Shown here: positions 35,520 to 49,167 of the stretch, piece by piece
Layout of the letters: each line of letters starts with the position of its first letter
Numbering within the stretch: position 1 is the first letter of the stretch
From: Stictocephala bisonia
Taxonomy: Eukaryota > Arthropoda > Insecta > Hemiptera > Membracidae
Assembly (NCBI GenBank): GCA_035578905.1
Contig: JAQJVL010002731.1
Coordinates: 1 to 64,000, forward strand
Reading direction: 5' to 3'
Length of the DNA: 64,000 nt
Program-made: the position numbers and the translations under genes
The notes under the pieces: model-generated
What the model was told of the DNA's origin: nothing
Databases searched by the model: none
Seen by the model: the letters and a program-made list of their open reading frames with translations, nothing else

Positions 35520-37520
35520 AACAAAAATGGGCTAAGCAGTTGAGGGTGTCTTAATTTTCTATTCCTTCCCACTAAAAGCCAAAACAAAATTTAATTTTAA
35601 AACCCTAAAACATGGTGTTTATTGAAATGTAATTTTAGTCATTTAATTTTCAGAAGAGCAAAACCTTTAGCAATATAAGATTTACAAAATGTAACATAGG
35701 CCTAAGGAAGTATAGAATTTTTTCGAAATTTTGTTTTTTAATCACATAAATTCTTTTAGAAAAACGTGTATTTAAGAGACTTTTTTTACAAATCCTCAAA
35801 TTATATTGTTAACTATAATTGTAAATTGTAGCATCGCGAATTTGATATCGATAGTAAACGACCATCGATACTTTGGTTCGTTAAGCACACAAGCACAGCA
35901 GTATGGGAGGTGGAAAGTTCTCAGTAACTCATTATGTTATCCCCACGTCGGCCACACATGGTACATATCCGCACTGCGGTTCCTTTATCCGTTATCACTG
36001 GTTTTATTTGGAGGGGGGGTTGATAGGCGTATTTTTGTTACTTATCCAAGGATGTATTATAACAATTTATTGTGAAACTTCTTATGAACTAATAAACATA
36101 ATAACAATGGACTATTTAAAATAAATTACTAATAAAATCCATCAGTATGAAGTCAGTGTATCGCAATGTTTTTAAAAGAATAGCGTTTATTACAGAAATT
36201 TCAGTAGTGTTGAAAGAACTACAGTCACTGCCACCCTATATGGGTTTCTGTCAGTTTTAAATAACTTTCATTCAAGATATGATGGTAACTATTAAAACAA
36301 TGCTTGGGAAGAGCAGATCTGTGTTAACTTAAAAACATTTAACTTGCAACTTACAAAATATAAATAACTTAATTCTATATCAAAATCACAAAGTCTGGTG
36401 GACTAAGTTAAAATTGTCAATTGAGCGTCACAATCAGTGTGAAAACCTGTACAATCATCAAGTCTGTGAAACGTGACCGATATACAGATAGGTATCCTCT
36501 CCGTAACTAATTTAACTCTCTCACTTTTATCAAAAAGAATACCTGGGGAGTTTAGGAGTACTCCAAAGAAAACGTGCAATAACTAACTTTAAAAAGACTT
36601 TGATGTTAGTGTAAACTCACTATTTAACAATATTGTTATCAAAGCAAGTATTATGATATGTTTGGTTTTCTTCACTCATCCATTCATATGAATAAACACT
36701 TCTATAAGTGAATTTCGTAGTAGTTTTAATTTACAGCCAGCTTAGTTGACTGAGCTGAGAAGGCAAGGTAGTGTGGAATTTAAATTGATATTTTGTTGTG
36801 TACCCTCTACATAGCGACTCAGCTTCCACTTAGTATTTGTTACAAACAGATTTTATATTTACATCACTAACATAATGTTGTCATTTTCAATTTAAAATAA
36901 CATTTTAATATATCTTGCCATTCGTTACAAGATAATACAGTAATTCAAAATAAAATATACACCATATATGTATATAGCTAATTATATTGTGTGTAGGTGA
37001 TAGTGTACATTATTTTTCAATCCAATGAGTACTTTCATCAGTATGAATTTACAAACGTTTTATTTTCCGATTACATAAACACTAAATATATTTTCTACGA
37101 TTCATTAAATATACAAATTTTATTTTATTTTATTTTTTTCTATCATTTACATATTGGCCCGATCAGTCTATCATATAGCGTGCAAAGAACATTACATGCA
37201 AATTTAACTTCTTGTCCTTTCATTGTGTCCTTACTGGTTCCATTCTTTCAAATGAGCTATCTTTCTTTCACTGGAGTAGTTTGTTGCAGTAGTTAGATCC
37301 AGTCACACTATGATCTACTTTTCGATCAAAAATATATTGCCTTAATGTGGTCTTGTTTAAAATTCCAGTTTGTGTTACTCTTGCTGTTTTTGTCTGTTAT
37401 TTTATTGCAGAAATAAATTTAATTGTTCATGTTTTGGTCCTAATCCTACTTAAATTTTCATACATTAGGTATTCATTATTTAACTACTACTCAATAAATT
37501 TATTTTAACGGTTTCTATTT
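35520..37520. other. AT-rich sequence without a recognised gene
   Basis: Overlapping plus-strand frames at 35806-36075 and 35903-36124 and one at 36997-37296 show no domain and no splice support. Confidence 0.45.
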
Positions 37521-37982
37521 ATATTCTTATTCTTACATATGAGACGCCGACACAACGTTTTTGGTATTTTAAGGCGAATATGAATGGTTATATGAGTGTA
37601 GAATGAGTGTGGATGAGTGTAGTCTGGTTACTATCTGAGTTCAAATGTTCCTCAGAAAGGACTATTTTTTAATAGCCCAACAGCCAGGGCAACTAAGGGA
37701 CCTACAGCTTTACGTGGAATCCAAACCACGTAGTGCTGGTCTGATTTTCAGCTAATTGACAAGCCTGATACTCAGTTATCTCCCCCACACAACATTCGCA
37801 CAATGATTACCACCCAACATGGACACCCCAGACTTATCTAGTAGTGTCCACGCCGATAGCAACCATTAAGCGGACGCCATGTCGGTATTAGGAGGACCGA
37901 TCATCCAACATATCGCCTACAATCTCCCAAACACTTTGTCCCTATGTAGCTGGGGTACAGCACTGCGCGACCAGTGCCGACC
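37521..37982 (-). mobile_element. SINE-like retroposon, full-length copy
   Basis: Closely similar to 2091-2548. On the minus strand it starts at tcggcactggtcgcgcagtg (37982 downwards) and ends catatgtaagaataagaat. It provides both termini, so the family length is about 440-460 bp. Confidence 0.8.
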
Positions 37983-40637
37983 AATATCGTGGGTAGGGTA
38001 AGTAATAACAATTTTAATTTAAGTTTTCGTTTCAAGGTTTTATAGTTATTTTATAATAGATAGTCAGTCACATAAATCATGTTTAAAAAAACCTAATACA
38101 TCTGTCATCTTGACATGTTTTGTCTCGTGACGGTTTATGAAAAATATTATGACAGCCGAGATCAATGAGGGGGGGAGGGATTGTGACAAATACATTCTGG
38201 GCATGATATGTGTGACGATGGGTTTCATCAGACATCGATGATGGAATATATTCTGTCATAAATTGTCAGGAGAAACTTCTGATGCTCGTACATGTATCTG
38301 TGTTCCACGTACATTGGTTATTTGTTTCGATGCAGATGGTATGTAATATTACTATCGGAAATACCTAGAGAATGATGTTTACGAAAGATTACACTTCTCT
38401 TATTTTTATAATCTATTTAATAGGAGATTCGAAATAAATATATGCTATATTTTAATATCCAACCTGAATCAATTTTTTTATCTTAGCCGCAAGGTATAGG
38501 CTACTGTTTTTTTGATTAGCATATGTTACCTTTATGTCCTCTCACAGCTTTTGAAAAAATTAGACAACTTTTAAAGGAAGTAAATCATAAACATTTACAC
38601 AAAATAAGTATACACATTGTTTAGTTGTATAACAAATGTCAAGGCACTGATTGGAATATATTGATGCTTTCAGCCAAGGTAGAATGTGATCTACGTTATA
38701 GAAGGGGTATAATTCAGAAATATACTCTATATTTGCAAATACCCCAGCAACTATAGATATATATTTGTTCATTGATCTAACAACTGAAAATTTATTGGTA
38801 ACTTCTATTTTATAATATTGAAATTCTATCCAGCAATAATATTAATGTTACTAACATTGATCAACTATTACTAACATGGTTAAAATGATATTACCAACTA
38901 CTGTTAAAATGTTACATTTGCATCATTATAATGTAGCGTAACACAATATTACGCCATCATGATGGGATATTTAATATAACCAACTTTTTACTTTGTATAA
39001 TGTTATACTTATTTATTAAAAACTTTTCATAAAAACCGACTTTTATTTAACTCAGATTTAAAACATTTCTAGTCCCACCATACTTTAATATCTAATAGAG
39101 TAATTTTATACTTTATGATTTGAAGAATTTCACCTGTATTAAATATTCTAAAGTATAGTGTCTATAAAATACAAAGGGAATGAGCTGTCCCTTTGACATA
39201 CACTTGTAAGAAGTTAATTAATACGATTAATCCTCAATTGATTCGCTAAACAACGAAAGGCAATTAGTGAAGCAAGAGGGAATCTAAGGTTCCGTTTTAT
39301 TTCCAATTTACTGATGGGATTGAAAATGTTCTCGTTTAGAGCCGAGTGAAAGCATTCTGTGACTGACATTACTTTGTCTTGAGTTAAGTAAATTTGAGTT
39401 CGTTATAGATAAATTATATGTCATCTTAAAAACCTATTAATAGAATTTGTTTACTTTACAATAACGTTGTAACTTTTATTGTTGTGTGATTTCAACATAC
39501 TTTGATTTTATGTTTCTTAATGTATAGAAGAACTTTTAATCCCCTTAATTAAAGGCTTGATTTGTTCCATGTACAATATAAGATATTAAAAAATTAACAA
39601 TGAAAGAATATTAATAAAACAAATTTGTTAATTGAATAATAAGCTTAAAATTAAAATGGAGTTTTTCTTATATTACCTTGAGTAAAGGATTGTAAATTAA
39701 AAAGTAAGTTATGGGGAGAAATACTCTTTCTATTGATTTTATCATAGGCCCATGGGGGAGATTGTGTTTCAAACCAGCTTGATTAGGTAAGCTAAGAAAG
39801 TTCGTTTAGGGTGGTCAGTTGGCATTGGAGGTCCAAGTGTGAAATCTGGCAGAAGGTAAATAACAACTTTTCAGATGTATTTTTTACTTATAACCTTTTT
39901 ATATTTTCGTTTCAAGGTTGTATCTTTTTGTCTTTATTCTAATGGTTTTTATGCAGGATGATAACGTAAATTTTACCATAGGTTTAACTTTTTTTTAACA
40001 GACCAATTGATCAAGGGTGGTCTATTGACTGATTAATTAAATATTTGAGTAAGATAAGATAGCAGTTTTAGGCCACCCCTCTTATATGTAACTTGAAGGG
40101 TTTTTATTTTGCTTTTTTTAGAACTTTTAAATAACGAGCCATAGCGAAATTAAAATTAAAGAAAGCTATTACAGAATAATTGCTAAAAATTAATGTCTCA
40201 AATAAAAAAGTTGTTTGCTTATTTGAAAAGAATTTAAAAATAGAACCTTTACGAAAACTTGTGTCTAGTCTTGGTAAAACATTTTAGTTAAAGAAAAAGA
40301 ATTATAAGCATAGGAGATGTGATATGTTGATCATTTAATTAGGTGATTTTAAATTAATTTGGCAACTTGGGTTAAAATAAGCACACTCCGCTCAATTACA
40401 ACCCTATTACGTACTGCTTTGGTTTACAAGTTTGCTGCTGCTTTGGTATCTGCTATTTTGGTTTGCATTGCTCTGTTACTTAAAATTCATTACTCTGACT
40501 TAGCATAACGTAAAATGAATAAAATCAAAATAAAAAGATAAATATTGGTTGTTTGCTAAAAGATGAACTTAAATTAAGCATTATAGTCAGTTTACAAAGT
40601 AATTTAAACGTTGGCGAAGAATATACTCACATTATTG
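37983..40637. other. AT-rich sequence without a recognised gene
   Basis: A minus-strand 70-codon frame (38560-38772) has no motif. A G-rich spot (gagggggggaggga) lies at about 38167. Confidence 0.45.
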
Positions 40638-40639
40638 AA

Positions 40640-40762
40640 TGTTCAATAAAAACCAATAAATTATAGTTTCAACAAGGCCTTTAATCAGCAAAGGCCTTGT
40701 TACAGTGTTCCTGGTGAAAGGACTTGTTGAAATTATAATTTATTTGTTTTTAATGAAAATTT
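40640..40762. repeat. Short foldback (MITE-like), about 47-bp arms
   Basis: The left arm caataaaaaccaataaatta...caacaaggccttt (about 40643-40683) pairs with aaaggacttgttgaaattat...tttgtttttaatg (about 40717-40755). A second perfect 9-bp pair, aaggccttt/aaaggcctt, sits at the centre. Confidence 0.75.
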
Positions 40763-40977
40763 AATAATTTGAATATATTTAAGTAACCAATCTCAACTTT
40801 ACTGTTGCAGTTAAAAAATGTTCCAGCTGACGTATCTAAGGAAAAGCTTCAGTAAACTCTTGAATTATAAGTCTAAACTACTAAAATAAGCCAATATTGG
40901 TAGTTTTTGCTAAAATTACGTTATGATAAAATAAGCTAATATAATTTAGACCTGAAATTTAAACTGAAAGTAGTCCT

Positions 40978-41015
40978 ACAGATGTTGCTAGATTAGAAAA
41001 TCTAGCAACATCTGT
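40978..41015. repeat. Perfect 17-bp stem, 4-base loop hairpin
   Basis: acagatgttgctagatt, loop agaa, then aatctagcaacatctgt followed by a T run (ttttta). No mismatch in the stem. It could be a MITE remnant or a structured RNA element. Confidence 0.9.
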
Positions 41016-41876
41016 TTTTAAACATCTAGTCTCAAAACACAGACTACACAACGTATTGGTTTTCGTAAATACAACGTTTAACGTTATTTTTCTTTTACTT
41101 TATTTTTCTTACTATGTAAAAGTTAAGATTCAAGCTAACAGAAAATGAGAATAATAGTGTGAAGACTTAATAAAGCATGAAGGGAGTAACTGATGTAATA
41201 AATAAATACTATATAAATATATTTATAAATAAATGTATAATATAATTGTAATAAAAATTAAACTACTATAGGGAGATTTTAAATAAAACCATACGACTAT
41301 GGATTTAGGAGGATTTTAGTGAAATTGAAGTAAATGTAACGGAGACATTTAGACCCTAGCTTAGAGAAATTAATAATAATTATATTGCAGTAAATTCAAA
41401 AATTGAACATTGTTCAGAGGAGGGTTGTTATTTTAATTAATAACTATATTAAATTACTATATTAAATTAAATGACCTAACCTTAGGAAAGAGTATTTTAA
41501 TGAACTAAATTAATGTAATGCCTTAGTTGTTACAAAATTAATTAAATTTTTATAAATTTTCTCTAATTTAACACTGCCTATGATTAACATTGAAATACTT
41601 TACTTTTGCCCACTAATCATTCCTTTTTGTTACAATGGTACTAACTTTATTTACGTATTGCTAACAAATATTAGATTCGTTCCTTTCATTAAGAATATAA
41701 TGGTAACATTATTTTATTAATAACATAAGAATTGCCGTAAGCATACAAACACATAGCGAGTCCCGCCGATAGTGCTGTTAATCATGTCATTAGAACGATA
41801 ATTTAGTCATCAGACTATTTTACATGATCGTTCTTAAATTAAAATAAATTCACTTAGTGCCTCGTATTCTATTATT
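41016..41876. other. AT-rich spacer without a recognised feature
   Basis: No gene or repeat was recognised. Confidence 0.5.
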
Positions 41877-41954
41877 ATAATTAGGAGTGTCATAATTTAT
41901 AAACAATGACACTCCTAATTATATAAAGGAGAATAATTTATTTATTATTCTCCT
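41877..41954. repeat. Two adjacent hairpins
   Basis: Hairpin 1: ataattaggagtgtcat (41877-41893) with its exact complement at 41906-41922. Hairpin 2: aggagaataat (41927-41937) with attattctcct (41944-41954). Both stems are perfect. Confidence 0.9.
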
Positions 41955-42333
41955 AAATAAATAAAGGATAAATAATTTATATTGTGCAATATTTTTCCTT
42001 ACTTATGTACTACAATGTGAAGTCATAACGATGAAGAACATTCTGAGAAGAAATGTTACGAGCAGTAAAGATCAAAGAGGGTTTGGGGGATGCAACAAAT
42101 ATATTTGAAACGTTCTTTTATAGCAATATATTTATTGGAAATAGATTGTAGCATTTATTTCTCACCGTAAAAGAAAATATTACTTTTCATTTCTGGCTTA
42201 CGTTGTATATAAAGTTTATATAAATTTGGAAGTTTTAAGTAGTTTAGTTAATACTTAATTTGACTGCCATAGTCATTATTATAAAATAAAAATAAATATT
42301 ATATTTCAATATGTAGCTCTGAATTGTGTAAAA

Positions 42334-42710
42334 TTAATTATATAAATAATTTACTGCCTTACTTGCACAATCCATTTCAGTTTTATTGCGATGTTAACCA
42401 TTTCGGGGTTAACCCCATCTTCATAGCATCTTAAAATATAAAACTACACAAACTTAGTTAATTTAGTACACTGTATAACGTTGTGGTGTATAAATTTTGA
42501 AATGTTTGAAGGTTAAGAATCTAATCCGAATTGTTTCAATATTTATTTAATTTATACACCGCAACGTTATACAGTGTACTAAATTAACTAAGTTTGCGTA
42601 GTTTTATATTTTAAGATGCTATGAAGATGGGGTTAACCCCGAAATGTATACATCGCAATAAAACTGAAATGGATTGTGCAAGTAAGGCAGTATATTATTT
42701 ATATAATTAA
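42334..42710. mobile_element. 377-bp foldback element with 161-bp arms
   Basis: The left arm 42334-42494 and right arm 42550-42710 are near-perfect complements (ends ttaattatataaata and its complement; internal acttgcacaatccatttcag, ggggttaacccca, gtacactgtataacgttg). The loop is 55 bp. Only a handful of mismatches are visible, so it is probably young. No open frame. No relative was seen elsewhere in the window. Confidence 0.88.
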
Positions 42711-42799
42711 TAAATATTATAAATCAGCAATAAAATAATTAAGTCTCAATGAAAATAATAAGTATATAACGCAACATGTGCGGCTGAGTAAAAAAAATA

Positions 42800-42835
42800 C
42801 AGTACAAGTGAGCGCCACACAACACATATCGTTAT
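42800..42835 (+). mobile_element. Palindromic foldback family F1, left-end fragment
   Basis: acagtacaagtgagcgccac followed by acaacacat matches the left end of the 32683 copy only. Confidence 0.55.
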
Positions 42836-43304
42836 ATATAACACGGTATGAGCCGTATTTGTCAACGCAACTTCTCCCTTATTTCTTTGTCAATTTTAAC
42901 GATTTAGCTGTCAAAAAATATGTGTCTATTCGTAGCTGTGCATTATGGTCTTAACGTTCCAATATTTATACCCTAATGGATGCATTTATACCAAAAAGGA
43001 AGTTCTCAAAGTAAGTTTTTTGGCCATGAGAATAACACGGATAGAGACTTAAATTAATCAAAAATTAACAGCTGTTAAAATGTAAATAGTGAAGTTTACG
43101 AAATGTTAACAGCTGTTAGAATATAAATAATATTGTTTATAATATTATGAAGGTTATAGATTTTTCTTGATCGACATTGAGTGTTTAAATGTTGAATTTA
43201 TAAAATTAGGTTGAAACTTATGTGCAATGAGTGAGCTACGATACCAGAAATAAATGTACAAACTACTGTATAAGTACATTACAGTACTTAATACTAATAT
43301 TTGT

Positions 43305-43400
43305 TGCCAAAAGTCACTTGCCGAGGCCGACGTTCGACGTGTCACGAGTACAGCGAGTGACGGGGTTGGTACGCGAAGCGTGCAGGGATACACCCTAGTA
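43305..43400. other. CpG-rich patch of unknown nature
   Basis: cttgccgaggccgacgttcg, acgtgtcacgagtacagcga and ggtacgcgaagcgtgca form about 85 bp of CpG-dense sequence in AT-rich surroundings. It is open on both strands, but no splice pair or motif was identified. Confidence 0.35.
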
Positions 43401-43439
43401 TTACAATATAATCAAAAATTGTATACATAGCCTACTATG

Positions 43440-43512
43440 GTACTTCAACTTTTACCTTCCTGAGACCAGAATGTTTCACAAAAGCAATCGATCACCATGT
43501 ATTGTGCTTATA
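43440..43512 (+). mobile_element. Palindromic foldback family F1, central fragment
   Basis: taccttcctgagaccagaat, tttcacaaaag and atcgatcaccatgtattgtgc match the central hairpin zone of the family. It abuts the truncated 5' end of the next retroposon copy. Confidence 0.65.
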
Positions 43513-43514
43513 TA

Positions 43515-43892
43515 TGCTCGTTCCTCTTAATACCGACACGGCGTCCACTCAATGGTTGCCATCGACGTGGACACTACCGTATTAGAGAAGTCTGGCGTGT
43601 CCATTTAGAATGGTAAGTCTACGATCAGATGTTGTGTAGGGAAGAGAACTGAGCGATATCAGGCTTGTCAGTTAGCTGAAAATTAGACCAATACTACGTG
43701 ATTCGGATTCCACTTAAAACTTAGTTTCCATGGCTATTGGGCTATTAATAAATAACTGTTTCGGAGGAACAGACGACCTTAGTTAGTAACAATGTCTACA
43801 CTTGTTCAACTTCACTCATCACACTCATTCACCCCTCATATTCGCCCATTTCTTGATGATCGGCGCCTTACTAAAGAATATGCAAGAATTTA
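43515..43892 (+). mobile_element. SINE-like retroposon, 5'-truncated copy
   Basis: Begins inside the family at gctcgttcctcttaatacc and runs to gatcggcgcctta and a degraded tail. The A-box end is missing where it meets the F1 fragment, consistent with 5' truncation. Confidence 0.8.
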
Positions 43893-46800
43893 AAGGATGA
43901 ATTATGAATGACCCTTCCTGTACGTAACTTCTCCTACCTGTAATACAAATGTACTGGTTTTCAATATGTGAAGGCTGACAACAATTGTTTTAGTAACTTA
44001 TCCAGGATCTCACAGCTGAGCTGTCACGATCGCCCCAAAAACTCATATTTCCTGACTTGTGTTGTAATAGTCCACTCATATATTTATAAGTTGACCGTTA
44101 TAATATATACCAAACAACAATTTCAACATTATATTGGGAAATAGTTTTAAACTTTAGTTACAGTTTAAATATAACAAAATTACTATAGTTGAGAGTGAAA
44201 ATATGATGGAAATTGCTGACATCTATTTTCTGTTTTTTCATGATGGACAAATTCAAAATTTATTGCGGTATTATGGAGGAATATTTTTCAATCTCACGTT
44301 TTATTTTAATTGTAATCAATTAACTCGATTTTATTTAGTTTGTTTTTTCAAGACACATTAAATTTAATGTTATAAAAACCAGACTTCCAAAACTTACCTC
44401 AGTCTTGAACTAATAACATATTTCTGCTAGAAACATTAATAGCTGAATGTTTTTAACCATCTACCCATAAAGCAAACATTTTGTTTTCTCTTTAAAATAA
44501 TATTACTTAAACCTTAGTATTTTATATTTATATTGGTGTCAGAATAATTTAGTACAGACGTTATATTAACTTTATGTTCTATTGTAAAAAACTTTGTTTC
44601 ATCATTATCAATTTATTGTATTAATACATTTTGGTGCAGCTGTATTTTTTATAAAATTTAATTTTGGTATGAAAATATTTATTAGCCTTCTAAATATGTT
44701 AGGGGTATTTTTTTTAATTTTTTTTCACTAATTTTGGTAAATTGAGTCTACTGAATAGGCCCTTTTAACAAACCTTGAGATGAGTTCATTTAAAGAACAG
44801 GTCGGCTTAGCAAAACCTTATTTTAAAACTAAATATAAAATATAATTAATCTGACAAATTTGATTTAATTATGAAAATTGTTTTAGTTTTAAGATTTTTT
44901 TATGTAAATATTTGCCTAATGTACAAGTAGGTCTCTTTATTTGGACGAACTTACACCATGTTTTGTAATAGTCAAATTCTAAATATATTTTTTTTAGACA
45001 TTCGACTCACCCCAAAAGTATAATACAATCAACAGTAATGTACAGTTTTTTTTCTTAAGGGCCACACGCGTCGTACACACAGCGACAAGCTCACGCGGAC
45101 GCCCCCCCCCCCAACTGCATTTGGTAAACGTGATATTATAACTAAATGGTAAAAACAACACATATAAGTGTTGTATGTAGTATTTAAGCTCACTAAATCT
45201 TACAGAATTAGAAAAATAACAATACTTTACTGAACAAAATTTGTGTAACAAACGAATAGTCTAGAAACTTATATTTTCATATTCTAATATGCTACAGGGT
45301 TACAAACAAAAAATTGGATAGTAAATATTTTCGTTATAGTTATGGTCGAAGTATTACTTTAAAATTAAATAAATTATTTGGTTAAATGTACTACGTATCA
45401 CACAAGGCTGGAGTAGGAAACCTCCCTCCTGTATTGCCGTTAGTAACTGCAGTGCAGTACCGGCACTTGACTACTTCAGTACTACAGGTAGACGGGACAG
45501 TTCACGAGCTTGCCATCTAGGTCAAATGTGGGATACGATATTGGTTAGGCCTGCTTGGACAGGAGCCATTAATGTTAGTAGATGCTGTAAAACCACAATA
45601 TACCCTGAATCATTAATGTTCATTGCCAAAGTGTCTTACAGTTTGCAACTCGTTAAATCAAAACTGCATTATGACAATCGATTGTATGTTGAAACTGTTT
45701 AGTTATAAGTTGGACCCTATTTTAGAGATTTAAACTGTGTAAGTCTGAATGACTTTATAACAGTTAGCTATGACTTTACGACACCAAATATTTAGGTGTA
45801 CAATTATTTGATAGCATTAATCTATGTAGACTAATATTTATTTGAAATGAATTATTTGTCATTAAAATAATAATACATACAAGTATTACAGATCAAAGTA
45901 AGTTTGGTTGCATCTTTAAGGACATATTTTAAATTTTTATTGCGTGTTAAATTGAAATTTGTACATACAGTATTCTTCTTCTACTTCTTTTTAAAAAATG
46001 TTGTTTCTTTCTTTACTAGTTATTGTTTTCCATGTTCTAAAAGTTTTCTATTGAATATAAAGCAGCCTCAGATAAGTGTTTTACTAATTTGATCTTGAAT
46101 ATATTAAAGTTGTTTTCTTTTCTTATATTTAATTTCAGATAAAAATCTAAACACTTTGATCCTATTTGTTGTATTTGTTTTTTATTTATTTATTTATTTT
46201 TTATTTAGTTAATGATGTGTGAGTATGATGTGAATTTTATTTCTTGTATTTTTAATTATGAATCTGAAAATTATCACTAATTATTATGATTTTAAACTTC
46301 TTTCTGCACTTCTTTAATTTAAGGCAGGTTTTTAAATACAAGCTTTAATCAAAATAACTTCAAAAGCCTAGTACAACTGACTTGTGTAAAAAATCCTTTC
46401 TCAAGAGACTGGAAATTCCAATTATTGAAAACTATTGTTACTGCAGACATGTTATAACTGTAGTTTACGTAATAACCGCAATTATCTTAGCGAAATAATA
46501 TGAAGCACTGTGTCCGGTTTTACTTAGTATGCAAATTATTCTCACTAATTTACGCTTCCTATAACAAGACTTTTATCTAAGTAGTTGAAGACAAGCCGAC
46601 GTTAAATGGCGTGCAGGCAGTACATGTGCCTCAGATTTCGTTCCCGCCAGCCACAGTCACCTGATGACATTGAAGTCTTTCCCAGCATTCTCAATATTCT
46701 TTCTACGTTCCGCAAGGTTATTTTGCTGCTAAATCAATTTCATTTATTGTTTTAAGTTTACACCTTCTAATTACAGTTAAAATAAAAATACATTATAAAC

Positions 46801-47317
46801 TGTAATATATTTTTTAAGTAATCATAGTGTAAACCTATTTTTATATTTTACAATAAAAAAATCAACTGAAATAACTCAAGTTGGGTTGCTATGCAAAACA
46901 TTTAATAATAATGTTAAGTTTATTCATAATATCATTAATAATAATATACATGAGACAAATATACGACGTGTAAAAACAAATTGTACAGAAAAACTACCCA
47001 TAATTTTGTAAAGTAATTACAGCTTTTAATGACATACATATCGGAGTTATGTAATACAACAGACTGACAATCCGTGTCTATTATTTGGCAAACTTCTAGC
47101 ATTTTCTAGCAAAGATCTAGAATTTTTAGCATTTGACTTCTCTTTGTATATAACACATAAAAATAATCAATACTGTTTAACAATCTTAAATGTATTGAAA
47201 ACAATTTCTTAGATAACTTATATTATACAAATATAAAAAATATGTACAAAACAATTTAAAATACGAAATAATACACTCAATTTTACTTTCAAGTAGATCA
47301 TTTTGCATAAAACAAGT
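43893..47317. other. Long AT-rich stretch without a recognised gene
   Basis: Contains a C homopolymer next to CpG-rich bases (acgcggacgccccccccccc, about 45091-45112) and a more GC-rich patch at 45410-45600 with a plausible minus-strand acceptor but no confirmed exon. No repeat family was recognised. Confidence 0.4.
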
Positions 47318-47521
47318 GAACTCCAAGCAACAGAAATTTACTTCAATATGAGTAAAAAAACATAAATAAAATATTTCGGTAATCGATTTTGGTCTACATT
47401 AACCATCCTCAGTCCAGAGGGATTCACAAAAGTATTGTTTATTTTTTACTCATATTGAAGCAAATTTGTGTTGTTTCAAGTTCACTTGTATTATACGTAT
47501 TTCTACCGACACGTAATATGG
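47318..47521. mobile_element. Palindromic foldback family F1, internally shortened copy
   Basis: Arms aacaagtgaactccaagcaa...tcaatatgagtaaaaaa and ttttttactcatattgaag...agttcacttgt are complements. The centre has tcctcagtccagagggattc. It ends taccgacacgtaatatgg. Confidence 0.75.
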
Positions 47522-49167
47522 TAACAAGAAACTATAATATTGTAGTCGAATAAGATTATGTGCTAAAAAATAAATTAATATACATCATCTACCAGGATAT
47601 AGAATTATTTATTTTGAACTAAAAAAAACCAATCCTTTTGAATTTAAGGAGTAATTGTTATGTATTTCTGAATACATATTAGTTTTGTCTGAACACTTAA
47701 ATACAATGTAACATTAAATATCTTACTTCATTATCTAAACTAAACCACGTATGTACGTCACATAACTAATGCCAACCAGACCTGCATTAAGCCTACCTCA
47801 ATTGTCCTAAAGCTAAACTCAAAACAATGCCAAATTGGATTGAACAAGCATTTATAGAACAATGTTGTACAATAGAGTACTCAGTCATCTAACTCACAAT
47901 TGTTTTTAATTAGTAATAGAAAATAAAAAGCAGATTATTTATTGACATTTGAAAAATTATAAATTTAACAAAACAAAATTGTACTATGTTATAGTATCCA
48001 AAGGCGTTATTAGTACTATTAGTATGTCTGTGTATTTAAAATGATTTGCTATTTTGTTTTATTATTTATACCAAGTTAATTGTTTTATTATTATATACCA
48101 AATAATAATAAATAATAAAACACAAGTTAAGTAATTTTTTCCCCCAAATTTTTAAGATGGTTAATAAGTTTTGGATTATGTATATGTGTATGTAATGAAT
48201 GAATATTAAAAATTAAGTCTAATGCTAAAAATTGTAGATCATTGCTTTTTGCTACGTGCTAGTGTCTTATACACACAAATCTAGATTAATTTTTAATCTT
48301 TTGTATTTGGTTTAAGCAATCATTTTTGGCTTTATGTTTTCAGTGAAATTTACCTTCTTATGTAACCCTTCTAGTACGATGATTGTACGTCCCTTTTTCC
48401 ATGTAATACTGGATAATTTTTTATTCACTTTGAACTATGGCCATAATTATGATTTTAAACGTAATATGAAGCAAACAAGAAGTTAATAAGCTTGTTTTTT
48501 TGCATTTATTCAGTTAGGCAAAACTATATCATTCATATATCACAATCAGAACCCTAAGGTAATTGAGACTACACAATAGACGCAGTAAGATAAAATATGT
48601 TTCTCTCAAATATATAGATTTGTTTATTATTATCACAATTGTTTAAAACTAAATATGCTGAATTCCAAACATCTTAATAGTACCTCTTTTCACCTAATTA
48701 TCCTACTGCTATAGTTTATAACTGTTTCCTGATAATACTCAACTTAATGTAAATATGTTTACATCATTTAGTTAGTTAAAATCAACCCTATGTCAAGTTC
48801 AAGGAGGTACATGATCTTCAGATTGTACTCCATAAGAATATTTAAGTTAAATACATCTAGCACGTGTAGACGGTTGTACGTTTCCTTAACATTATGAGCG
48901 GACGGACTACTTAACAACAAAAACGTTGATGGGGTCTCCCCTGGGTCTGGGTTCTTAGCAGTTATTTTCGTCGATAACGATAACTCTCTGTGATGTTTAC
49001 GCAGAAGTTCAATGATACTTTGAAAACTTTCCGATTTCTTCCAAAAGAGCTGTTTACTTCAAAACTTAACTCAATGTCAATATTTAGTGCGTTGAATTTT
49101 GATATTTTGTTAGCTTTAGTCACTAAAATTCATATATAAGTTTAGTTTGGTATATAATCTAATCTAA
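47522..49167. other. AT-rich spacer without a recognised feature
   Basis: No gene or repeat family was recognised. Confidence 0.5.

Noticed and set aside
35806..36124. Two overlapping plus-strand frames as a small gene
   Set aside because: Different frames of the same DNA, with no motif, start context or splice support.
45410..45610. Coding exon on the minus strand after a ttttacag acceptor
   Set aside because: The best frame hits a stop after about 21 codons with no donor, and I could not see a supporting neighbour.
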